64,000 nt of DNA, taken from the NCBI RefSeq assembly GCF_036370855.1, contig NC_088111.1:17333501-17397500 (forward strand), read 5' to 3'. The notes below the pieces were generated by a model. It did not search any database. It was not told the origin of the DNA and saw only the letters and a list, made by a program, of their open reading frames with translations. A program made the position numbers and the translations under genes. Within the stretch, counting starts at the first letter, position 1, and each line of letters starts with the position of its first letter. Positions 56,947 to 64,000 of this stretch are shown here, piece by piece. The stretch comes from Dromaius novaehollandiae (lineage: Eukaryota > Chordata > Aves > Casuariiformes > Dromaiidae).

Positions 56947-58459
56947 AACACACCTGGGCAGTCTGCACAAGACAGCACAGCTGTCCACCGAGACGGGGTT
57001 TCTGGCCACCCGCCGCGTTTCCCCGGGCAGTTTCGGCTCGGCGGCCCTCAAGGGCATTCGCGTGTGCAAGCGAACCGCGCCGGAGATGAGGGGAGATTGG
57101 GAGGATTAGCGCCGCGGAGGTCACGCAGGAGGCAAATAATAGAGGAGAAGATGTAATAATAATAAAAAAAAATGTGATGGACACGGTCATTTCATGGGTA
57201 AATCAATGGTTCAGGTAAATCACAGATGTTCAAGGGGTGCAAAGCGGGCCCAGGAGCTGCCCTGCCCCAGCACCGCGTGCTGCCACGAGACCCCGGCGGC
57301 TGCAGGAACGTGCAAGCCAGAAAGGGCTTCCCGGAGCACACCGAGACGGGCAAAACGTCACCCGCTTACATGAAGGGCCGTGGGTGGCGTTTCTCCGCCT
57401 GCTCCTCCCTCGGTTTGGGCCGGCGGTGGTTCAACCGGAGCCGCCGCGGCCGAGAAGCCAAGCTGCCGCAGCGCGGCTGGCCCCGGGTCGCCAGCGGGCC
57501 GATGCACGGCCCCGGCACCTCCCGGCCCGTGGGGAAAGGACGGGCCCCGGGGCCTGCCGGCCAGCACGGCTCGCGGCGCCCGGCCTCGCGGTTAAGACAG
57601 AGGCCGGGGCAGCCGGGAGAGCGCGAACGATAGCTCCGCTGGCCAGCGGCTTTGCGACGCCGGGCTGGGAGAGGCTACGGAAAGGCGAAGCGTTGCCGGT
57701 CTCCCCGCCAGTAACACGGCGGCTCCTCCCCGCGCACCCGCGCTTCCTCCGGCTCCGGGCGCACGCGGCTCCCGCGCTCCGGCCCGATCCCGCCCGGCTT
57801 TCCCCACGCCCCCCGGGCGGCTCTGCCCGGACACACGTCCCCCTGCCCGCCGCAGCGGGCTGCTGGCTATAGCGGGACCGTTCCCTCGCCAGCCACGTCG
57901 GCCGGCGGCCCCACGCCGCCAGCACGTGGGAATGCCGTGGGCTGCCGGGCGGGAAGCTCCCCGCCGGCCGGTCTCCTCCCTCCCAGGGGGGCGACTTCGC
58001 CGCCGGACCCGCAGGGACCCTCCGCAGCGCCCGGCTGCAGCAACGCGGCGTCTTCATTCTAAGCCGCAGAGCCTCATTCAAGGACGGCTCCGGGACGGGG
58101 GCGGCTCCGCCTCGGCAGCCCGCGGCAGGGAAGCGGCTGGCGGAGCCGGGCAGAGCGGCCAGATGGCCCCGGGCCACCGAGCTGCAGCACCGCGGCCCCG
58201 CGAGGGGCTCAGCAGCGCCGGCGGGCAGTGCAGCGCTGCGAAGCAGCCCTCGCCGGCAAGGGCGGGCTTGCCTGAGTCAGAGCCTTTCGCAGCAGTGCCC
58301 TCAGAAGTGGGCGAACTGCGAAAACTCGAGAGGTCCTTGGCTGCTGCCTCTCGCCCTCTGAAAAGCAGCCAGGACTGCATGCACTGCGTGCCGCGGTGGG
58401 AACGCCCTCACTTCTCCGCCCTAGGTTACAGCCTAAGGAGCAGAGGTGGGAGAAGTCCT

Positions 58460-58557
58460 CACGCACACGCACACCCACATGCACACGCACACCCACATGC
58501 ACACGCACACCCACACGCACACGCACATGCACACGCACACGCACACGCGCGCACACC
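58460..58557. repeat. CA-type compound microsatellite
   Basis: About 98 bp of alternating CACACGCACACC/CACATGCACACG units, with CA, CG and TG dinucleotides almost perfectly purine-pyrimidine alternating. Reading through it gives His/Ala/Thr-rich frames that are not real proteins. Such sequence can adopt Z-DNA and is likely length-polymorphic. Confidence 0.95.
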
Positions 58558-59023
58558 TACTTGCCCCGTGCTCCAAGCGCTGGGACCTGCTGCCTCCCAG
58601 CCCCGTGCAGACGCAGCCGGCTCCGCGCAGGACCGTCTCCGCTCGGCGAGCGCAGGGCTCGGGGCTCTGCACGCTGCAAACGCTGCCGAAAGAGGTGGCA
58701 ATCCGACCCGAGCCGGGGATCAGGATCAATAGGTCACAGCCTGCTCTGACTTGCCCCCAGAATGAAAATCAGCAGAGGATTTGGGGCTGGCGAGGTAGCG
58801 ACAATCATGTATTCAGTTGTTTAATCCCAGATGGGCACGAAATCCCTGGATAAAAAGGCCAGAGCTGCTCCTAATTGCTCAGTGCTGTGCACGCTGGGGT
58901 GGGCGAGCAAAACCTCTTAGGCTGGGCAGGCCGGAGGGAGGCAGCTCGCTCCCTTCCCCGCTGCCCCGCTGCGCCCTGAGCCCCGGCCCCCAGGCTGGCA
59001 GGGGCCTGGGGCTGGGGGAGCAG

Positions 59024-59036
59024 CCCCCCCCCCCCC
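59024..59036. repeat. Poly-C run of 13
   Basis: Homopolymer in the PPL-side CpG island. Uncertain length is likely. Confidence 0.9.
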
Positions 59037-59654
59037 GGCAGGTTTGCGATGGGGTTTGGAGGAGCCACTTCGCAGGGCAGCGTGTTTGGGGCCCGGGCGG
59101 CACAGCCCCGGCCTGGGCACCCGCCGCACGGCTGCTGGCGGCTGCCGGAGCCGGCTGGGGCGGAAGGGACGGGCACCAGCCCAGCCGGGGCCACCGGGCA
59201 GCCCAGGGCCCCTCCCGAGCTCCTCAGCGGAGCTGCCACCCTCGGGTCCCTCCGGAGACCGGGAGGCAGTGGAGGCGCTGGGGCAGCACCGGGCGGTGGG
59301 GAGACCGTGGCCGAGGGGGCGGGCGAGCCCTGCAGCCCCCGCTCCCCGCGCAGCCACCTCTCCGCCTGCCCCAGCTCCCGGCCCCCTCGGCACAAGAGCC
59401 GGGAGCAGGGGCGCCTCTGCCCCGCTGGCCCCCGGGAGGGCACGGGAGCCCCGGAGGGGGGAGCACCCCCAACGCGCCCCCGCCCGCGGCGGGTTGCGGC
59501 CCGGGGACTGCCCAGGCCGGGGCTGGTTCCCAGGGAGTTGTGACGCTCGGAGGGCTTCTCGGGGGGGGGCTGCCCTGCCTTTTCAGGGGTGGTTTTTTAC
59601 ATCTTTTCCCTTTGAACACTCTTCTTCCACGGAGCGATTTTTAATCCCGTGCTC

Positions 59655-59681
59655 TTTTTTTTTTTTTTGGGGGGGGGGGGG
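59655..59681. repeat. T14-G13 homopolymer junction
   Basis: 14 T at 59655-59668 directly followed by 13 G at 59669-59681, about 430 bp upstream of the PPL ATG. The G run could form a quadruplex. Also a likely site of assembly error. Confidence 0.9.
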
Positions 59682-59689
59682 AGGTACAG

Positions 59690-60108
59690 TACAGCTTAGA
59701 TGCGTTTCTACCCCGATCAGAAGAGCCGAGAAAAAAGGAAATACTTGGCTCTGACAAAACCGCCCGCGGAGGCAGCGAGCACCGAGGCCGGACCGGCCGG
59801 TCGGGGGTGCCGCCCGCACGGAGGCAGCGTCTGACGGCAGCGCCGGGGGGCGGCGCGGGGGCCGCAGGCACCTGCCGGGGCCGCGCAGGCCCCACCCCGG
59901 GGCCGGGCCCGCCCCGCCGCAGCCCCGGCTCTGCCCAGCGCCGCGGCAGCGCCCGCCGCCCCGCAGCGGCAGCGGCAGCGGCAGCGGCAGGAGCAGGCGG
60001 CGGCCGCCAGCGCCGTCCCGCCCCCCCCGGCCCGGCCCGGCCCGGCCGGCGCGGCGGCTCCCGGCGCAGAGGCTCCTGGCGGCAGCGGGGGCAGGACCGG
60101 CCGCCGCG
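59690..60108 (+). promoter_or_regulatory. PPL: Putative PPL promoter and 5' UTR
   Basis: Very GC-rich sequence with GC-box-like GGGGCGG/GGGGGCGG motifs (about 59845-59855), GGCAGC repeats (about 59962-59991) and CCCGG repeats (about 60024-60050), leading into the PPL ATG. No TATA box seen close by. The transcription start cannot be placed from sequence alone. Confidence 0.6.
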
Positions 60109-60167
60109 ATGCACTCGCTCTTCAGGAAGCGCAACAAGGGCAAGTACAGCCCCGCGGCGCAGAAGAG
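60109..60167 (+). CDS. PPL: Periplakin (PPL) coding exon 1
   Basis: The ATG at 60109-60111 (GCCGCCGCG context) starts MHSLFRKRNKGKYSPAAQK. Human periplakin begins MNSLFRKRNKGKYSPTVQTR as I recall it, so the match is nearly complete, with His for Asn at position 2 and AAQK for TVQT. The exon ends in phase 2 (AG) at a GTGAGT donor at 60168. Periplakin is a plakin-family cytolinker of desmosomes and the cornified envelope that connects keratin filaments to the membrane. The plakin repeats, rod and linker tail lie off the right edge. It is transcribed away from STXBP4L. Confidence 0.95.
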
Positions 60168-60189
60168 GTGAGTGCGGGCCGCCGCCGCC

Positions 60190-60345
60190 CCGCCGCAGCC
60201 GTCGGGGTGCGCGGCCGCCGGGGCCGGGTAGCGCCGGGGCCGGGCAGCCGTCGGGGCCGGGCAGCCGCCGGGGCAGCGCAGCCGTCGGGGCCGGGCAGCG
60301 CCGGGGCCGCACCGCAGCCGTCGGGGCCGCATCGCAGCCGCTCGA
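60190..60345. repeat. GC-rich minisatellite at the start of PPL intron 1
   Basis: About eight imperfect copies of an 18-bp-like unit, CCGTCGGGGCCGGGCAGC, with variants such as GCCGCCGGGGCCGGGTAG and shortened units. The repeated GGGG/GGG blocks can form G-quadruplexes in the nascent RNA sense. Confidence 0.85.
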
Positions 60346-63300
60346 GCGCAGCGCAGCCCCCAGCACCCCGCGGCCGCGGCTCTCGCAGCAGATGCAGCTG
60401 AGACCCTTTTCGTGGGCTGTGTTTGAGGGGATCCCCAATAGCGCCGGAGCAGCGGGGCAGCAAAGCGGCCGCCTTTCCCTCCTCGGGGGAGGCTGGACGA
60501 GATCTTCAAGCCTTTGCAGCCTCAGCGTTCGTTAACTTGAGCTTTGGTTTCGTTAGAACGAAACATTCAGTATTTCCTCTTCTTTCTCCGCTCTTTCTGT
60601 TGGGAGGACGGGGGATGGATTTTAAGTCGTGCCAGTCTAAGAAGGAGCGCGGGGTTAAACATACCCCCCGAAACAATGCTGTTGAAATGGAAAAGATGTA
60701 GAAATCCCCAGGAGAAAAGGCACGGCCACTCTCGGGCTGAATGATTCATTGTAGGAGAGACGGAAACTGGAGGGCGGCCAGCCCCCAACCCCCGGGTGCG
60801 TGTCAGGGACAGGGGTCATTTTGGCAACAGAAGATCGATTCAGGAGAAAGTGCAGCATTTCTGGAAAGGCCTGAAGAGGCTCCGGGGTGTAACAGCCCGG
60901 GCAGCAGCGGTGACTAACGCTAGGAGGGGAAGGCGCCCTCCTGCCTCCCTCTCTGCAGGTGCGGACGGGAGCCCATGGCTCGCCTGCACCGCTGCGCCAA
61001 CGCCTCGCCGTGCGTTCGGGCTCTCCTCTCTCCCTGTTGCGTTTCGGGCAGCGCTGCCCATCTGCCGCTGGGGTGGGGGGCACGGGGAGGCGCCTGCAGG
61101 TACCTGGGGTCCTAGGCCTTGGGACCTGCCGCGCTCCCTCCCTTGGGGCTGAGGGCGAGAGAGGCGGAGGCTCCGGCTCCGGAAGCAGGGATGGGATCCC
61201 TGGGCAGCCTCTGCAGCCCGACCGGCTCGGCAGGGCCGTTCCAAGCGCCCCGTGCAGCCCTCCGCCACCTGCTCTGGCACCGGCTGCCGCCCCGGAGGGG
61301 GCTGCCGGGGGAGAGGACCTTGTGCCCCCCGAGGCACGAGCACGCACCTCCCCGAAGGCCCAGCAGCGAGGGCGAGGGAGCGATGCCAGCCTCGAAGGAA
61401 GGTGTGGGAAGCAGGCCACGTTCCTAGTCTTCAGGGGTGCCAGGGGAGGGCTTGAAAACAAGAAGTGCCACAGCCGGGGTGACGTCTCGGGACGCTGAGC
61501 AGCCCTGGGGCAGAAGACGGGCCTCCTCCGTGCACGGGCGGCTGGGGCTCGGGAAGATGGACGTCCCTCCAGCGCCCGGCCCCACGGAGAGCCGTGCCTG
61601 CACCTCCCCGCGCGTCCACACGCACCGGGCGGAGGGCTGCGCTTCGCGTGCCCAATTTGTTAATTCCTGCGCCGGAGCTCACAAACATCTGCGAGCGCAG
61701 GGACCACTCCCACGCTGTGGAAACATCCCCGCAGCGGAGATGGGGAAGCCGGGGCCAGACCGGTTAAACAACTCGCTGGAGAAGCCAGGGGGAGATTGCG
61801 AGTGGAGGAGCTCCTGCCGCCCCGTCCCCCGCTCAAGGCGCCGCTGGAGTCGCAGCCAGCTCCCGCCCAGTTGTGCTGCTGGAAAGACCGAGCAACCCTG
61901 CTAAAATCAACAGCCCCGTGCTGTAAACAGGAACAGATACTTGGACACAGCGTCCAGCCCAGCCTGCTCTTCGGAGAGGCTCGTTCGCCTGGGGAAAGGT
62001 GGGTTGCAGGGCTGCGTGGTAGCTCAGGGCTGTGCCAGGGTGCCCCTGGTGACCGAGCGTTCAAAGCGTAGTAGTGACAGAGCAAATAACCGAGCCCGGT
62101 TTGGCAAGTGATCAGTCATGCTGGAACACTTCCTGCAGGTAACAGGGAGCCGGTGATCCCAGCTGATGCAGTTAGGGGTTGCCTAGGAAGTACCTTCCTC
62201 CGGCACTTAGTGCTTTGGCAAGGAGCTGCTGCGCGACTTGATCTCGGTGGCTCCTTCAGGCGGAAGCCGTGGGACGGATTCCTGTTGCAACGCGGGCGTC
62301 CTGCCTCCGTGCTCGGGCAGCTGCCACGATGATTAGCACCAGAGATCAGCGCAGGGCTGTCAAGAGCTGAAGATGAATCTCTGAAGCTCAAGCCAGGCCC
62401 CGTAATCTGCCCAGGAACGATGTCCCTGGCTTGCTGGCTCAGAGTGCAGGCACCCACCAGCCTCCAGCCCAAAATTAGCCCTTAAGGCTCCAATCCAAAG
62501 TGCCTTGAAATGCATGGGATTCGAGCACCCCCCTCCCTATGCCCATTCCCATCTGCACGCCGCGTAGGCATCGCGTGCACCAAGGTGCCACCCAGAGCCT
62601 GCTGAGAGCAGAGACCGAGGCCCTCGCCCAGCGGGGCACGAGGTCCCGTACGCAGGGGGGGATGCTCTGCTCCGGCCCCGCAGCCGAGCTGACCTGTTTC
62701 GCCAAGGCTGCTGCTGCGCCTGAGCTGCCCGGGACGCGGCCTGCCCTCGCTGGGGGCCAGGTACTGCAGGCCTTGGCAGCGGGCGGCTGCAGGAGCTCGC
62801 TCCCTCTCCAGCCAAGGAAGGAGCTGCTTGTGGCGACCGCCCCTGCGTCTCGAAGCTCGTCTGCCCCACGTTCGCGTTAGTGAGGAAGAAAGTCATTCTG
62901 CTTTGAAGTTGTAATGGGGCAATGGCCTGGAAAGAACAGAAGCATTAAATCCTGCAAAGCCGTGCTGATTTAAACACGACTTGGTGCGCACAGGTCGAGC
63001 CAGGGCCTCTGGCCTGCTGTGGCTTGTCTGTCCTCAGCAGCGCCAGTTCAGTCTTCCAGCTCATCAGCCACCACTTAGCTGGAGGAAAACCACTGTGGTG
63101 CTCTGTGCACAGCACGCTGGATCGGTCTTCCGCTCCATCCACCTCCTAATGTCACACAAGCGCCCCGTCCTCCAGCAGTTACTTTACCACCAGTTTGCAG
63201 GTGATGCTCCTCCACAGATGTTCTCCAGATGTTTTCCTTTTTTTTTGATGCACAAATTAGGAAGACCGGGGTCCAAGTGTCTCCTTAGGAATATTCCTAT

Positions 63301-63365
63301 CTCCTCTCCTTCCCTCCAAGGAGAGAGGCAGGCAAGGAAGCCACCATGTGAGATCCTCGCCAAAG

Positions 63366-63380
63366 CCCCCCCCCCCCCCC
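63366..63380. repeat. Poly-C run of 15
   Basis: Homopolymer in PPL intron 1; length uncertain. Confidence 0.9.
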
Positions 63381-64000
63381 AGCTGCTTGAGCTGGATGTG
63401 TAGCGACAGGCAGGACTTTGGGTGCAGAGGTGGTGAGTGCCACAGCTCCGGGCTGGTCTCCAGCTCCTCAGGCTCAGCAGCCCACCCTGTCCGACCCTCG
63501 GCATGGCAGTGAGTCTTTGGGCACCTCCGCATAGTCTGGGGAACAGGGACGATGATGGTGTTTCTTCTGTCTCATCAGCTTGGGTGCTCTGTGCTCTTCT
63601 TGTTCACCACTTCCCAGCTGCGCAAGGCCCTGGGATTCAGCTGGGAATGACGACCGTGTTATTAGCACACCATAAAAAAAACCCTTATTGCAGGTAGGCA
63701 ACACTCGCAAAGTTCAGAAGAGCTGGGTGCTAAGCCACTCACTGCACAGAGCGCGGAGTAGTCTGGCGTCCCTAGGAGGGAAGGCGAGACCTCGCAGACT
63801 CCTCAGTAGATACGTAGGATGTGGCGGGTGACCAACATCTAACTCCTTCCCTTCATCTTTACCAAACACTTGCTGCATTAAGAAAACATCAGGTTGTTTT
63901 TCCTGCTTTCTAAGCCCAGGCTTGAGAGTTAGAAAACGAGGATCAGAGTTGAGCCATGAGAAGTCACTGCCAAAATGTCCATGGAAGTGCAGCCCGCTCC

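Larger units (their letters stand above)
53830..60108. other. CpG-rich region between the STXBP4L and PPL start codons
   Basis: 6.3 kb holding both promoters and presumably both 5' UTRs. It is mostly CpG-island sequence with AT-richer pockets at about 55250-55390, 55910-56050, 56170-56240 and 57130-57230. It includes a CA-type microsatellite, homopolymer runs and an AP-1 site. Open frames of 150-310 codons occur on both strands but overlap heavily and show no homology. I see no SEC14L5 exon, although that gene lies upstream of PPL in human. Confidence 0.75.
60168..64000 (+). other. PPL: PPL intron 1 (5' part)
   Basis: 3.8 kb. Begins in the CpG island with the GC minisatellite at about 60190-60345, then falls to mixed composition. 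Poly-C of 15 at 63366-63380. I searched for the next PPL exon (SISNKELSELIEQL-like) on the plus strand and did not find it. No other gene seen. Confidence 0.8.

Noticed and set aside
58396..58853. Frames encoding His-Ala, His-Thr or Arg-Thr repeats
   Set aside because: They are translations of the CA-type microsatellite in different frames, not proteins.
53830..60108. Search for SEC14L5 exons next to PPL
   Set aside because: No CRAL-TRIO or PRELI-like peptide was seen in any frame of this interval.
54706..60509. Open frames of 230-310 codons in the inter-promoter CpG island
   Set aside because: Low-complexity Arg/Pro/Ala composition, mutual overlap on both strands, and no start context or homology. 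Those crossing 60109-60167 antisense are shadows of PPL exon 1.
60168..64000. Search for PPL exon 2
   Set aside because: No plus-strand segment resembles the expected periplakin sequence after a splice acceptor. The intron is longer than the visible part.
1..64000. tRNA, rRNA, CRISPR, insertion sequence, viral or toxin genes
   Set aside because: None recognised. The only mobile-element remnants seen are CR1-type LINE fragments.

Overview
The window looks like nuclear DNA from a bird or other archosaur. It carries vertebrate split genes with GT-AG introns, degraded CR1 LINE fragments instead of mammalian SINEs, a very GC-rich promoter zone with short homopolymer runs, and AT-richer introns. 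Two genes lie head to head. There is no sign of bacterial, viral or plasmid sequence.

From about 54 kb down to the left edge, on the minus strand, is a homologue of syntaxin-binding protein 4 (STXBP4/Synip). I could place 20 coding exons (361 to 53829). Each has usable GT/AG boundaries and all reading phases agree, giving about 677 codons before the gene runs off the left edge. The order is a short N-terminus, PDZ1 (about residues 34-122), a Ser/Pro-rich linker, PDZ2 (about 200-280), a variable linker, a degenerate EF-hand-like helical segment (about 365-440), a coiled coil (about 465-625), and an acidic segment that in STXBP4 precedes the WW domain. The WW exon itself lies beyond the window. 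As I recall it, human STXBP4 has one PDZ domain, so the extra N-terminal PDZ, plus the position beside periplakin, argues for a distinct STXBP4-like paralogue (called STXBP4L here). It is most simply an old duplicate from the vertebrate genome duplications that humans no longer annotate.

On the plus strand at 60109-60167 is coding exon 1 of periplakin (PPL), a plakin cytolinker. It encodes the characteristic start MHSLFRKRNKGKYSP and ends at a clean splice donor. The rest of the window (60168-64000) is the beginning of PPL intron 1.

Between the two start codons lie about 6.3 kb of CpG-island DNA. It holds a CA-type microsatellite, homopolymer runs, a perfect AP-1 site in an AT-richer pocket and weak TATA-like sites, but no gene that I can support. 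Long open frames there are by-products of high GC. The introns hold scattered CR1 remnants, two neat three-copy tandem repeats (32 bp and 15 bp), an intronic CpG-rich block near 44.5-46.2 kb, and AT-rich stretches that might be conserved enhancers. A second phase-compatible ATG exon at 39502-39548 may be an alternative first exon.
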